Part shown: one piece after another, positions 36,765 through 47,360 of the stretch | How positions within the stretch are numbered: the stretch's first letter is position 1 | How the letters are laid out: each line of letters opens with the position of its first letter | Source: Bicyclus anynana | Taxonomy: Eukaryota; Arthropoda; Insecta; Lepidoptera; Nymphalidae | Length of the DNA stretch: 64,000 nt | Assembly (NCBI RefSeq): GCF_947172395.1 | Contig: NC_069094.1 | Coordinates: 9,848,292-9,912,291, forward strand | Direction of reading: 5' to 3' | The notes under the pieces: generated by a model | Told to the model about the DNA's origin: nothing | The model's input: only the letters and a program-made list of their open reading frames with translations | Database searches by the model: none | Made by a program: the position numbers and the translations under genes

Positions 36765-39700
36765 CTGGAATAAAATATATCATTTTTGAATTTTTGCATA
36801 CAAATATTTTTAATATTAAAGTGGCAATGGGCAGGCCACATAGTTCGAAGAGCCGATGGACGTTGGGGTCCCAAAGGTGCTGAAATAGCGACTCCGCACC
36901 GGAAAGCGCAGTGTTGGTCGACACCCCACTAGGTGGACCAAAGACATCAAGCGGGTTTCAGGGAGATGCTGGATGCTAGCGGCTCGAGGCCGTTGTGCTT
37001 GGAGGTCCATGTAAAAGGCCTATTGTTCAGCTGTGGACGTCCATCGGCTGATAATGATGATAATGATACAGTTTTTTTTTTCTGTAACACGCTGGTCAGT
37101 CTCCTGCAAATGTCGAGTACTCATACAACTACTTACATTAAGATTATCTGTGCCCTCTCCGTCAATGACGGCTGCTGGATCGAAGTTGAGATCTGCTGGG
37201 ATGTCGACGTCGGTGAGGGGTAGGTGGTCGACGGACGGCGGGCCTGGAGTGTGGCTGGACCCAGGGGTGTGCGCCCCGCCGCCCCCTCCCGGCGTGTGCG
37301 CGGAGCCCGGCGTATGTGGGGTGTGAGGCGTGTGAGGCATCTGTAACCAGGTGAGTTTTATAGATTTTCTAAGTCGAGGTTACTACTACTAAAGATGCTT
37401 GGAGTTCATTGGATCAACTTCCACCTTCACATAGGATTAGAAAGTAAAAGAAATTGTTATGATTTTAAATGTTGTAAATTATAATAATGTATGTTTTTTG
37501 TATTCTAAACAACTGTTGGGTTAATTGATGGCTTTTCTCAGCAAAACCTGCCTTCCGAACTGTAGTTCGGTTGTAGAAAGTGGTAGTCTTTACAAATAGT
37601 CAGACTTGATGTTTCAAATTGATTGATGTATCCTAGTTTCTTTTTAATAGTCTAAACTCAAGTTCTACTAAATTATTTAGATTAAAGATATTATGCAAGG
37701 TCAACAAAAAGACAGATTGACAGACAAAAGTTTAAAATAAAATTTGGCTTTAGTATCGATTATATGTACAGTGGCCTCTAACAAAAAAATTCAAAATATC
37801 TTCGATGTACACAATTTGCCTTAGTACATTTTTATTATACCCAAGTATAGATTTGATTTTGTCGCAAGACATACTTCGATGCTCGTTTTTATTTGTAAAA
37901 CAAAATAAATATAGGTACAGTATAGGAGCAAATTTTTTACTTTATTTACAAATGGTTTGTTTTATCATGGTATTGACTACTAACCTGCTCATTAAGACTT
38001 TTCTCCATAGCGTTGAGTGGGTCCAAAGAGTTGACACTATCATTCAAATGAGAAAGGGGACCGTTGCCAGCAAATTCGTTGCTGCCTGGCCCATTGCTCA
38101 TTCCGAAATCATAGTTTTGATTACTTGATCCCGAGTTTCTATTTTGTCCTCCTTGGTTATACGATGAAATCATGGAGCCACTCGCAATGGTGTTCATGTC
38201 AGGCGGTAAGTAGGGTGATAGGGCTTGGTTCATGTCCCAATTGTTCATTGTTGGCATGTTCATCGACCCAGGTGATACTGCTTTCCCTCTTTTGCCACTG
38301 CCATCATTGCTGTCGTCCTCTTGCTGTGGAAGGATTAACATTATTTGTAATAAATTCTAAGTGTTTTAATTAAAATTAAAGTTAGAAATCAGGTCAATAT
38401 TATTGATCGGACGTTGGGTTAAAATAATATTAATAATATGTTTTAAGGCTAACCTACTTTCTTACGAAACCTAATAATTATTGTCGATATAAAATGCCTT
38501 TCGTAATTACGTGGAGGAATATTCTAATTAAACTAATTTTTTGTTTACCTTGATACCGGTGTTTGTAGGAATCTTGGTTGCTTTCCAATTTGCCCCACTA
38601 TCGATAGTTACTTCATCCACATCAGAGGTATTCAAGGTATTTAGGATACCCCACATGTATTGGTCTACTTCTAAACCTTCTAGCTGGGCTGGTTTACTGT
38701 AATAGAACAAACAATTAATTTATTATCAATGATCTTCATTGTCTTCATTTGATAAATGCTATAAAGAGTGTAACTTACTTGCAAACTGGACATCGCCACG
38801 ATCCTCGCTCGCAATTCAGTTGCAAGTATGATTCTAAATCAAAGCATTGTATATGTTTGCATTCATGCCCTCGTGCTGGTAATGTTATCTTTTTGAATGT
38901 TATGGGACATTTTAGTGATACTTTGAGCGCCGTTTGTTCAACACTGTCTCTATCGTTTGAAATATTAGGGTTATTGTTGGGATTGGTTGGCGATTGATTG
39001 AAGTTCATTTTGATCTTTGCGATGCAATGGTCCGCTGTGAGAAGGCGCTTCCTTAGTAAACCTTGCAAAACACTCCTCACACTCGGTCGATGTACTAGTT
39101 GCAGAACGAATAGATGTGACTGAAAGTGAAGTACTTAATTATTGAATATTGCATTCTTAACAAAATATGCAACACATATTTGCTCTAATGACAATTTAAG
39201 CTATGATAAATTGATTTGATACTTACACAACAGCAAGCGGATACGGTGATTTGTATTGTATTCCTGCCAGGTTGACACACTTCTTTCAGGTACAATGGTT
39301 TGTGTGATGATTTGTTTTCACCTCTGTCAATCATTAAAGGTGTTGCATTGACTGAGACCTGCACACTTGCCGGCCAATTTGTATTCATTTGCCGATCTTC
39401 GTGATGAAAGCATTTTAGTTGTAACTCAAGATCGGACCTGTAAATTAAACAATTCATCATTGTATTTTAATAGACAATTACAGAAAACAAATTATCGTTA
39501 TAACCTTTGTGCTATTTATTTAAATCAATTGAAATTGTTGAAAAATATGTACCTCCATATTAACGTTGAGTGGACCGTCGGTTTTAATTGGAATACATGG
39601 TTGCTAACAGCTAAATTATGTTCTAATCTAAAAGGTGGTAGTATAATACCATCTCTTACAGGGAATGTTAACCGGAGCTCGTCATCTGGAACAATAAAAT

Positions 39701-40756
39701 ATAAACATTAGTAAACATCTTGGCTTGTAATTGTTGTATAATTTAATCAAGGATTATGCAATAAATACTCACTTTGCATGCCCATCGGTGGTTTGAGCTC
39801 ATTAAAATGAGGTTTAACGTCTGCATTTGGGCTAATGTACGGTGGCATACTGCTCGCCGGCGTGAGCGGCGGTGTAGGGTTTCCCGGCACAGGGCTGTGT
39901 TGGTAGCTCATGTTTGACCGCATAGCTACCTCTTGTGCAAACTGTCCGCCATACTGTCCACCATATTGCGCATTTCCACCTTGATGCTGGGGGAACTGAT
40001 TCGTCACGCCGCCATTGAAATATTGCCCCTGGTTTGAATACGGTGGCGTCGATTGCCTCATAGTACCCCTCATTCCTGCACCAAAATTTCCACTCGGACC
40101 GAGTGCTTGTTGCGGTGGGTACTGAGCCTGGAAACCGGGTCGTCCGCCGTATCCCGTGGGATATTGAGCAGGCCCAGGACCAAAGTTAGGCTGCCCAGTC
40201 ATGTATTGGCTTTTCCTTGAGCCCATTAGCATCGTCCCTGAGGGATACGGCGTGTGTCGCCTTTGGTGGTATCCAGGGCCCATTTTTGCCGATCCACCCA
40301 TTTGACCGGGCGCCATTTGCGAGGACATCATGTTAGCGTGCATACCCATATTCGCCATCTGAGCCATGGGATTCATGCCGTTCATGGCATTTCCCATCTG
40401 GCCCATGCCAGTCATTCCGTTCATGCCGCCATTGCCACCCATTCCCATTCCCGTCATAGCGGGATTATGGCTGCGCTGTTGACCGTAGCCATTCATCGCA
40501 CTGTACTGAGGGTTTCCCATAGTCATGTTGCTCTGCATCTGGAACAGAACAGTTAAGTTTGAATCATTGCTCGTTTGAGAAACTAGTTGTCTATGGTAGA
40601 TATTTTTTTTTCATTGATGAACTCACTTGCGAGAAGGGCTGCGAGTCCTGCATCGCGGCCGTGGTGGCCGCGGCGACCATCGCGGCGGTGGCGCCGAACT
40701 GCCCGTTCTCGCCCCCGCCGCTCATCGCGCCCGGACCGCCGGCGCACCCATAGCCG
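36603..40756 (-). CDS. tna: Zinc finger MIZ domain-containing protein (tonalli/ZMIZ1 orthologue), 5'-partial, 9 exons
   Basis: Nuclear transcriptional co-regulator with a SUMO-ligase-type MIZ/SP-RING finger. In flies tonalli works with Brahma chromatin remodelling; vertebrate ZMIZ1/2 co-activate nuclear receptors, Smads and Notch (family knowledge). Joined minus-strand exons are 40756-40627, 40538-39773, 39685-39553, 39437-39227, 39119-38779, 38696-38549, 38323-37985, 37340-37137 and 36764-36603. They total 2,434 nt and leave one open frame of 810 residues, with GT/AG at every junction. Order of domains: Ala-rich patch, Met/Gly/Asn-rich region, conserved block SPVPGNPTPPLTP, pre-MIZ block starting DELRLTFPVRDG, MIZ finger with C-x-H-x2-C and CPVC, Ser/Asn-rich linker, six HTP motifs, and a C-terminus with ELLSYLD and DDLLALFE. 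The order matches human ZMIZ1 as remembered. The family's N-terminal domain is missing and must lie upstream, towards higher coordinates. Certain as to family; the orthologue name is an inference. Confidence 0.95.
36818..37069 (+). mobile_element. RTE-type retrotransposon 3' end inside the last tna intron
   Basis: The plus strand reads as a frameshifted relic of the RTE reverse-transcriptase C-terminus (AMGRPHSSKSRWTLG, then a GKRSVGRHPTRWTKD-like stretch). It is followed by the standard end GTGGACGTCCATCGGCTGAT and a GATAATGATGAT tail. It occupies most of the 372-bp intron 36,765-37,136 and is antisense to tna. Dead copy. Confidence 0.8.
37137..37340 (-). CDS. tna: tna exon: HTP-repeat segment
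   Basis: Acceptor GGTTACAG|ATGCCT; donor CTTAAT|GTAAGT; 68 codons. The first part is six His-Thr-Pro motifs spaced by Gly/Ser/Ala. It is followed by VDHLPLTDVDIPADLNFDPA and an acidic end. The LNFDPAAVIDG part corresponds to LTFNPSSALEG in ZMIZ1. The HTP repeats stand where vertebrates have a Pro/His-rich stretch. The other strand of this exon also has an open frame, which is only a GC-rich shadow. Confidence 0.92.
37985..38323 (-). CDS. tna: tna exon: acidic, Ser/Asn/Pro-rich linker
   Basis: Acceptor CTTCCACAG|CAAGAG; donor GAGCAG|GTTAGT; 113 codons, phase 0 at both ends. It starts QEDDSNDGSGKRGKAVSP, which resembles the short basic nuclear-localisation patch (KRFKTMSP) found here in ZMIZ1. 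It continues with SPYLPPDMN and an Asn/Gly/Ser-rich run and ends with LDPLNAMEKSLNEQ, similar to the ALEKPLSHPMQE segment of ZMIZ1. Probably unstructured transactivation sequence. Confidence 0.92.
38549..38696 (-). CDS. tna: tna exon: post-MIZ segment
   Basis: Acceptor TATTACAG|TAAACC; donor ATCAAG|GTAAAC. It encodes KPAQLEGLEVDQYMWGILNT and then a Val/Thr/Asp-rich piece ending GIK. LEGLEVDQYMWGILN is the conserved helix directly after the ZMIZ finger. Splicing onto the previous exon restores the last codon of the CPVCN motif. Confidence 0.95.
38779..39119 (-). CDS. tna: tna exon: MIZ/SP-RING zinc finger
   Basis: Acceptor CACTTTCAG|TCACAT; donor TTTGCAA|GTAAGT. It begins SHLFVLQLVHRPSVRSVLQG and carries the zinc-finger core: CPITFKKITLPARGHECKHI, QCFDLESYLQLNCERGSW, RCPVC. 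The C-x-H-x2-C ligand group (CKHIQC) is at 38,844-38,861 and the CPVC pair is close to the donor. A short Asn/Pro-rich insert separates the pre-MIZ part from the finger, where vertebrates have a Ser/Ala-rich linker. This is the diagnostic exon for the family. Confidence 0.97.
39227..39437 (-). CDS. tna: tna exon: pre-MIZ block, second part
   Basis: Acceptor AATTTACAG|GTCCGA; donor TGTTGT|GTAAGT; 211 nt, ending in phase 0. It encodes SDLELQLKCFHHEDRQMNTN, then WPASVQVSVNATPL, CQPGRNTIQITVSACCC. This is the strongly conserved region preceding the SP-RING in ZMIZ and PIAS-like proteins. Confidence 0.95.
39553..39685 (-). CDS. tna: tna exon: start of conserved pre-MIZ block
   Basis: Acceptor TTGTTCCAG|ATGACG; donor TGGAG|GTACAT. 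It encodes DELRLTFPVRDG, FRLEHNLAVSNH and an end like HSTLIWR, nearly identical to vertebrate ZMIZ1 over the same stretch (from memory). The ORF continues past the donor into intron sequence, so the exon end was set by the splice site and by phase agreement with the next exon. Confidence 0.95.
39773..40538 (-). CDS. tna: tna exon: Met/Gly/Asn/Gln/Pro-rich region
   Basis: This 766-nt exon follows GTTCCAG and ends CAA A|GTGAGT (phase 1). Its first codon is ATG, but the frame is continuous with the previous exon, so this is an internal Met, although it could serve as an alternative start. It encodes about 60 residues of Met/Gly/Asn low-complexity sequence (MGMGGNGGMNGM type), then a Gly/Tyr/Gln/Pro-rich part. 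It finishes with HSPVPGNPTPPLTP and SMPPYISPNADVKP, which match the most conserved Pro-rich block of ZMIZ1/2 just before the MIZ module. Confidence 0.95.
40627..40756 (-). CDS. tna: tna exon: Gly/Ala-rich segment ending QDSQPFSQ
   Basis: The acceptor follows CCACAG and the donor is CAA|GTGAGT. The exon starts with one base that completes a codon from an exon further upstream, then gives GYGCAGGPGAM..., an Ala/Thr run, and QDSQPFSQ. It is very GC-rich against its AT-rich introns. It aligns by composition and order with the Ala-rich stretch of vertebrate ZMIZ1 that precedes the Gln/Pro-rich region. The partial codon at the start proves that at least one more coding exon lies to the right. Confidence 0.9.
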
Positions 40757-40837
40757 CTGTGGACATTTTACACAATTCAAATATTTGACACAAAACAATA
40801 ACTTCTAACAAATTTATATATATTCTATAGTATCAGT

Positions 40838-40979
40838 AAATATCGAAAACCGCTGGACGTATAAAGATGAATTTTGGTACGGAGGTAGTTTATAGTTAGC
40901 AGACGACCGACGAAATAAGAACGGATTTTGCGATAGGGGCGGACGTCTAAAGACGGAAGAAGTTGCGGGCATCCGTTAG
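40838..40979 (+). mobile_element. Helitron-like remnant in a tna intron
   Basis: Second-subfamily interior ('aaaaccgctggacgtataaa', 'aacggattttgcgata') and a mutated 3' end GAAGTTGCGGGCATCCGTTAG. It lies in the intron to the right of the 40,627-40,756 exon. Confidence 0.5.
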
Positions 40980-41954
40980 TATCCAAATTTTTTGTTATCG
41001 TACCTATAGTCTCTTGAAGAGAGCAGGAGTGATAATATCTCATTTTTAACATACTGTCTGCTTTCCTATCTCAACCAAGGTGTGCCAAAACTTACGAAAT
41101 CAGTGTTTAGTTACAAATAGCAGCCATTTTCAAGATCTGTTATATGTATAATATTTATATGTGTATGTTGCTTTGCCGTTTTTTTATCAAAAATACCTTA
41201 AAGTTGAATATTTACTTAAAGTTTTGTGATTACGTAAGTGTTTTTCAATTACATTATTATGGTTACTTACAAAAGTATTAATATACTGTACCTGTTACCT
41301 GTCATCGAAACATTTAATTTTATCTACTTCAACGGTTTTTTCTTTCATCAACATAATAATAGTATTATTTCAAAATTGTTCCCAATTTTTACGTACGATA
41401 TTACGAACAGTTTTCTATTACATTGCAAGTGGCCTTGCCGAGTCTTACATTTTACATTCCTCACGTTAACGCATCGATTATTAATAAACGCAGACTCGAT
41501 ATTCAACCCAAATTTTATCGGCGCAAGATCTTTTTTTAGTGTGCGCAGAGATTTTATTATTTTGAACAATGAGAAAAAAAATCAATATGGTCGTATAGTG
41601 TGCGACGCGTTGTTACCCCTGTGTTTCACTCGGGATGTGTTTGATTTTTTGTATGGCGCCGGAGTGGGAGAGCGTTTCATGTGAACTGCTTTTGGGGCAA
41701 ATTCCCGAGCCTTCCCGGAGCCCTTCCTAATAATTCCCATTCGACAAATGGCCGACAAACACTCGCACGGGCTCATTGTTGAGCGCGCTTCTGTAGTAGT
41801 GCAACAATGTGCGACTATTGTGTTACGGCATATTTTAATGCATAGGAACACACATACAAATATGATATGGGAACTGAACTTGATTATGTTGGTCTGCAAA
41901 ATGCTTTAGCTTTAAATAAATGGTCGAATATATCGAAAACGAAAACAAAAAAAA

Positions 41955-41983
41955 AGGCAGACGAAGTCGCGAGCGTCCGCTAG
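41955..41983 (+). mobile_element. Solo Helitron 3' tail
   Basis: Only GACGAAGTCGCGAGCGTCCG then CTAG|T remains after a poly-A stretch. Confidence 0.5.
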
Positions 41984-43903
41984 TTACCAATATATATATT
42001 TGGTAGCTTATATTATTATTACTAATATTTTATTTAACACTATATGTATAAAATATATATCTGTATATAAAATTATCTTGTTTTGACGTATCAGGGATAA
42101 GATACCGTCTAATTTGTGTAATCTACCGAAAAATGTATTTAAATGTCATACACGTGTGCATTGATAAAATTAAATCCTCATACAAATCTTAGATTTTGTC
42201 AAAATAACTACGTAAACCTTTATTTGTATTAGTGATTTCATATATAGATAAATGATTATCAAAACATCAAGCAATGATTACATGTTGTAATTTGTTAGTT
42301 TTCTAAACGATACCGCTTTTGAATACTCGTAAATAAATATCTTAACAGACACTTAGTAGCGTCGACAGCCAATAAACACAAGTCAACAGCGCTCAACTCG
42401 TCGCGCCGCTTCACAATACATCCACACAGCAGATGATTTACAAGGGTCCTTTCTTAGGTAAACTCGGCCCGACCTACACTTCTTTTTATAGATTTGTCTG
42501 AGACTTTTTCCTTTTTGCCGATCACAGAGGCACGGCCGACAAAAAATCAAGAGTGTTCTGCATCCTGGTTTTTTTTTTGTCAAAGAGGTACCACATCCGA
42601 ATAATCACTTACGCTCCGTTCAAAATATTTTGGGTTTCCAAAGCGAGCGGTCGGTAAAGGCATTTCTTTTGAGACAATTCGTGGAATATTCCTTAACAAA
42701 GGTTTACAACGAAGTAGGTACGTGGACGTGCGACCGAATGTCTGCGTTTTGTATGAACTAATACAATTACGTACTTATGTACTTGTGTTGGTTTAAAATC
42801 ATATCCCATATTATGAGTATGATAAGTTATATTCGTAGAACAAAACCAGTTGGTACATTCAGTTAGGGAAATATAATTATGTTTACCTATTTAAAATGGA
42901 TCTTCCAAATAAATCATTGTGAATGAGTGCGACTCTATTTTGAGAAGCTGGAAGGTGTTTGGCATACTATTGAGAGATGAGCGAGTAACGTGTTGGTATT
43001 TTGATACATAGGCTGCATTTAATTTTAGATAGTTGAGCAGACGCGGTGAATTCTTAGCTAATTGGCAGGAGATATAATCACGTGTCGAAATCAATTAAAA
43101 AAGTATTCGTTACCAGTTACTATGCTGTTACATTACATGTAGTTGTAGGTATAATTAAATAATGCTAGTTTACATCAAACGATTGTTACGTCGGTTTTAT
43201 TGAAATTGATTAGCCGTCATTTTGCGGATGTCCATGATATGTAATGAATAACAAGTTCAATTTGTTGTTATCCTCAAAAACTAGATGACTAATTAAAGTC
43301 ACAAAATGTGACAAGAAATTTACAATACTATTAATCATCGAAAATAGGTAAGTATGTATATTGAAGTAAATTAAAAAGTGAAGATTTATTATATTTTGCT
43401 AGAAATATGAGCGCCTAGAGTATTTTTTTGTTATTAAATCTCTTCAAATTTATTGTAGTTGCTATTTGTGTGTATTATGTATTTTCCAACCAAATCTTGA
43501 AACGGCTGAATCTTGTATGTGTATTATAAATCAGATGATTTTCGAATGACTTTATAATAAAATTTAGCAAACATTATTTTTGCAGTTAACTATCGCGTGT
43601 TTACTGTTTAATTGATACTTGTTAACAATTTGTTTTAAACATCGATATAGTGTTAAGTAACGTAATATAACTAAGCCTCGTATAGATTATTATCGATGTA
43701 CCGTGAAGCCGTGGCGTGTTTCACCCCTAAGTTAGACGACAGTTGGTCACCCCCATTTAAATGCTACTTCAAAATTGTGGTCTGTGCGCACATTGCTTAC
43801 ATATAATAGAATTACCTTTTGGAATAATTGAATCAATACTTTATACACTGTCACTAATGTGTTTGGCTTTGAAAATCGATACGCTAGAGATGAAATCACA
43901 TAC

Positions 43904-44120
43904 CTAAGTTTCAATTGTTTTGTATCGACCGTAATATCACCGTCTTTAGTATTGTTTTCTGCTTTGGTTTCTTGTGTAGGATAAATGAATGAAAGAGTAA
44001 TGATAGAAGTCATTGCATCGATTTTTATCTTGTTCTCTTCAATTGACGCCTGTGTCGGGAGAGCGAATGAATCATGCTTCAAGGAGCAAATTCCGGGGGT
44101 TACAAATGGAGGCGAGCGTT
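43904..44120 (-). CDS. Candidate minus-strand exon or transposon-derived open frame, unknown
   Basis: A minus-strand frame stays open from about 44,174 to 43,747, long for this AT-rich DNA. Its best-looking exon runs from acceptor TTCACCCCAG to donor CTTAG|GTATGT. It encodes RSPPFVTPGICSLKHDSFAL, then PTQASIEENKIKIDAMTS and an Asp/Thr-rich end. Both ends are phase-compatible with splicing onto 40,756. Against this, part of it (GGAATTTGC...CGCTCTCCC) resembles sequence near 41.70 kb, so it may be an old repeat. Function unknown. Confidence 0.3.
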
Positions 44121-45009
44121 CTGGGGTGAATGCGACACAATGAGCGGGAAGGGTCGACTGGCCCGACTCGCCCGCTTAGGGTAAGTGGGCCCGTTCGCGT
44201 CAATATGGGGCTTTATTACGACATTGCGATAACAATTTCTATTTTGTTTTCCTGTGTGTGTTTAAAATCATCGCAATATTTTAATTGTATTGTTATTAGA
44301 TTTGTTTCGCGATTGATTGTTTTGTTTGGTAGTTTTATGCGCGATGTTTTGTTAATTTCTGGAATTATTGCTTTTTCCAAAATGTCGATTACGACCTGTT
44401 TCTGTGTTGAAACTTAATTATATATACATGTTCTTTGCTTGGTGTCGACCTTTGATAGACAAATAACATACAGATACATACAGATTTTGTATTCATAACA
44501 TCAGTGTGATCGTCTAGAACTATTTTACCGCAAATTACTCAGCAAGTGTCAATGCTATCGAACTCGTATGTGATGTGAACCACGTTGAGTCAGTACATCC
44601 GCCCCCTGACTTCTCGCTCGAAACTGACGTTTCTTTCCCACGGCTACCTACTTAAATAGGCTCGGTAATCAGTTACCATATCATTGAATTTTTTAGTTAC
44701 TTCAAAAACGGTTCAACGTATCAGAAATGTATTTTGTATTTTGAATATAATAACTGATTCTTCATCAAAATCAGGCTCATATTTAGAATTGGATTTACCT
44801 GCAAGTTTAGAATGTGAAAAATAATATCTTTTGTTTAGCAGCATTTGAAATATATTAGTGCCAGCTTTCTACCTGTTCATTATATTAGTTATTGATAAAA
44901 AAATATTAACGAATATGCAGAGGCAGTAAAATTGGTTTAATGAGCCTTTAACTATTCGATGCGCTCAGTGTGTTAATGTATTGTTTGTTTGTGTTTATTG
45001 TAAGAGCTA

Positions 45010-45415
45010 AAGTGCAGTCACCGCTTGCATTCCCATCTCGCGCTTGTGTGGGTGACGCGGCGGTGTGTGCGTGACCGCGCGCTGGTGTGCGGCGACGTTT
45101 GCGTGTGTGCGTGCGCTGGGTGCCGAAAGCGTTTGTGCGTGTGAATGGAAGAGCACATTTTCATTTCTTTCATTATTATTGCAGCGATGTGCATCGCGCG
45201 CTTCACATCGTTACATTTATGCGGTGTAACTTAACCCTACGTTTATGAGGTGATTCCGTATATATAAATATTCATTTTTAAGCATTCACTCTTCCATTAC
45301 GAGCGGTTTATTCAGTTTGTAATATCACAAATTAAATATAGCGGCTGCTGTTTTATTTTACGTTGACGTTATTTTTGATTTTATTGCTTGTTAACTACGA
45401 TAAGGTGAGCAGTGG
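45010..45415. promoter_or_regulatory. GT/CpG-rich patch and possible plus-strand leader exon
   Basis: 45,018-45,145 is rich in CG and GTGTGCG. 45,300-45,403 looks like a leader ending GATAAG|GTGAGC, a good plus-strand donor. Could be a promoter for a gene running right, but no coding exon follows that I can recognise. Confidence 0.25.
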
Positions 45416-45789
45416 TAAGCGAGTCACGTTTCAGCGTTTTGTTCAAATGTAAACAAACTTGTTCCGGATAAGATAAAACATTCTATACCTACCTGGCTAT
45501 AACTACGTGGTGTCGGTACGTTTAAAAATACGATAACAATTCTGTACGTAACGTACTTAATTTTAATATCTTAATCAATATTATCTGTAAGGTAATCCTT
45601 CAGTACGTAAACGATTTCTGGTTTTGCCGAAAATTAGGTATTTGATGCATTTGTTTGTTTTATGTCATGTTGTTAATATTTTAATCTACTATATTATCTT
45701 ATATAAGTTAAATAATTTTCGTGCTTTTATATGTATGATTTATTTTATTTCTATTATCATTTTCGTCTATATTATATAACTTTTTATGA

Positions 45790-45945
45790 TCTTAATATAT
45801 AAATGCGAAAGGAAAATCATCATGAAATCTCAAAAAAAGCTTGACGTACAAAGATGAAAATTTGCAGGGTGGTAGTTTATAGTAAGTAGGTGACCGCTAA
45901 GAACGAATTTTGCGATAATGCCGGATTAAGGAGGTTTTATATAAA
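45790..45945 (+). mobile_element. Helitron-like remnant, second subfamily
   Basis: 'atatataaatgcgaaagg', 'cttgacgtacaaagatgaaa' and 'aacgaattttgcgataatgc' match the pieces at 40.84 and 56.73 kb. The 3' hairpin is missing. Confidence 0.45.
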
Positions 45946-45993
45946 AGCACGATAATTAAATAAATATTTTGTGTAATTCGTAAGTGTACTGAC

Positions 45994-46122
45994 CTTGGCG
46001 CGTTTACCCTGTAGCCTATGGTATCCTGCAGAATATGATGCCTTTCTGAGTCGGGAGCTTGAGCTCCCGCGTAGCTTACGTTGGCTCCCGCGTATCCTGC
46101 CGTATTACCAGAGTGCGCCGTC
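45994..46122 (-). CDS. Candidate further-upstream tna exon (Gly/Tyr/Ala-rich)
   Basis: A 129-nt minus-strand segment is noticeably GC-rich in AT-rich surroundings. It runs from acceptor TTCGACAG|GACGGC to donor GCCAAG|GTCAGT and is open in one frame: TAHSGNTAGYAGANVSYAGA, then QAPDSERHHILQDTIGYRVN, then AP. Its end phase (two bases, AG) fits the one-base start of the exon at 40,756. The Gly/Tyr/Ala composition would suit the region of ZMIZ that precedes the Ala-rich patch. It contains a repeated TACGCGGGAGC. No direct homologue is recognised; it could be chance. Confidence 0.38.
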
Positions 46123-47089
46123 CTGTCGAATCAACGCGCCTCCTGAAACACGACGTACCTCATTGATACTCGTCACCAGTGGCGTGCACAATTTTAACCA
46201 GGGTATGCACTTTATACAAAATGGAAATTTCCTTCTCCAATACTGGTAGGCAGTGCATTTTTTGCATCTATGAATCGCGCTCGTAACCTTCACAGAGGCA
46301 GCAATTTCCAATTTTCCTTTCCATTCTGTTCGTGTCACTGTTTGGGCTTGTATTGCGATGTTACCGTCTGTTTTTCAGACAAACTGAACGCCGCAACGTC
46401 AACAATCGACGAAACGTTCGCAAAAAATGCAACGTCACAACTTTTATGTAAGCAGATATTTAATAGAATATTTAATTCCGACAGATTATTTGTTAAAGTT
46501 GTAATTTTTTTTTTGTAAATAAATTGAATCGAATGCAGCATCAGTTTAATCGTATTTTTTAAAAACTCGCTACATCGATGTACGTGACGTGTCTACGTTG
46601 CCATGTCATGATCAGCTGAAGGAAAATTTGCGTAGCCGGACTCTACGACTGTAACGTTCGTAGCGCAATAATTATTACAGCCTGATTTATTCTCGCGAAT
46701 GTAAAAAAAATTAGCTAAAGTAATTTTGATTGAAAATATTTTTTTTTAGCGACTAATATATTTTTTTGTCTCACAACAATTCACACACCTTTTAATTTAA
46801 TTCACTACAAATCCTCCGCAAGTCATTAGCACTTTAATTTTCGTAATTCTTTCATATCCAAGGTCTTCTGTAAAAATCCAAATTGACAACACTTTGCAAT
46901 CCTTTGGGTGGTCACTGCACTGTTTTGTGTCTTAAAATTTAAATGTCACTGCACAGTTCATAAAAACAATCCAAATCCAATGGGGGGTGGGTCACAAAAT
47001 TTTGTCGTGTCACTAAAATCCAGCATTTGATAAATTAAACGAGTTGTTACAGTTCATAAACGGATCGCACTCTGCATTCAACGAAACAT

Positions 47090-47360
47090 GATAGACGTGT
47101 TGCACGAGTGCCGACGCCGACGTCACTGACATCAAACAACCACACGTTCGACCGTCAAAGGTAACACTGGCTGGCGAACCGGCGACGGTGAGTGAGAGGT
47201 TGCGCCGCGGGGCGCTCCCACCCCGCGCGACGTTGCCAGCTCGCGGCGATAAAGTGGCGCACCCCCGCGTCCCCCCACCGTACGTCGACGTCTCGGCATT
47301 CTGTACTCGGCCGAGCTCGGGCGCCATCGTCATCAAGTAGACTCCCTGCCCCACCCCGCG
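47090..47360. promoter_or_regulatory. GC-rich patch, candidate promoter region
   Basis: About 270 bp with many CpG (GACGCCGACGTCACTGACAT, CGCGGGGCGCTCCCACCCCG) in AT-rich surroundings, left of which lies the candidate tna exon. Long open frames on both strands reflect lack of stops in GC-rich DNA. A minus-strand ACGATGG could be a start. No TATA or initiator can be assigned firmly. Confidence 0.3.

Larger units (their letters stand above)
40980..45009 (-). other. tna intron sequence (inferred)
   Basis: At least part is intronic, because the 40,756 exon starts with a split codon. Unusually GC-balanced sequence at 41,400-41,800 has open frames on both strands ('cgggaatttgccccaaaagc' resembles 44.07 kb); probably an old repeat. 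No N-terminal tna exon was found. Confidence 0.45.

Noticed and set aside
36523..36883. Plus-strand frames of 88 and 105 codons
   Set aside because: Antisense to the terminal tna exon and continuing into the retrotransposon relic; no independent support.
37033..37326. Plus-strand 97-codon frame
   Set aside because: It is the antisense of the HTP exon, where GC-rich repeats leave all frames open.
40254..40556. Plus-strand His/Ser-rich 100-codon frame
   Set aside because: Antisense shadow of the Met/Gly-rich tna exon.
41238..41899. Overlapping open frames on both strands (148, 73 and 105 codons)
   Set aside because: Frames on opposite strands compete, none has a domain or a good splice context, and part of the sequence resembles 44.07 kb, so an old repeat is more likely than a gene.
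44130..44417. Plus-strand 95-codon frame
   Set aside because: Its second half is hydrophobic AT-rich translation without family resemblance; the first part is the antisense of the minus-strand open frame.
45018..45206. Minus-strand His/Thr-rich 62-codon frame
   Set aside because: Produced by GTGTGCG microsatellite-like sequence; no conserved feature.
46105..46338. Minus-strand 77-codon frame overlapping the candidate exon
   Set aside because: It stops within the candidate exon in another frame. The frame that fits the donor and the next exon's phase is different.
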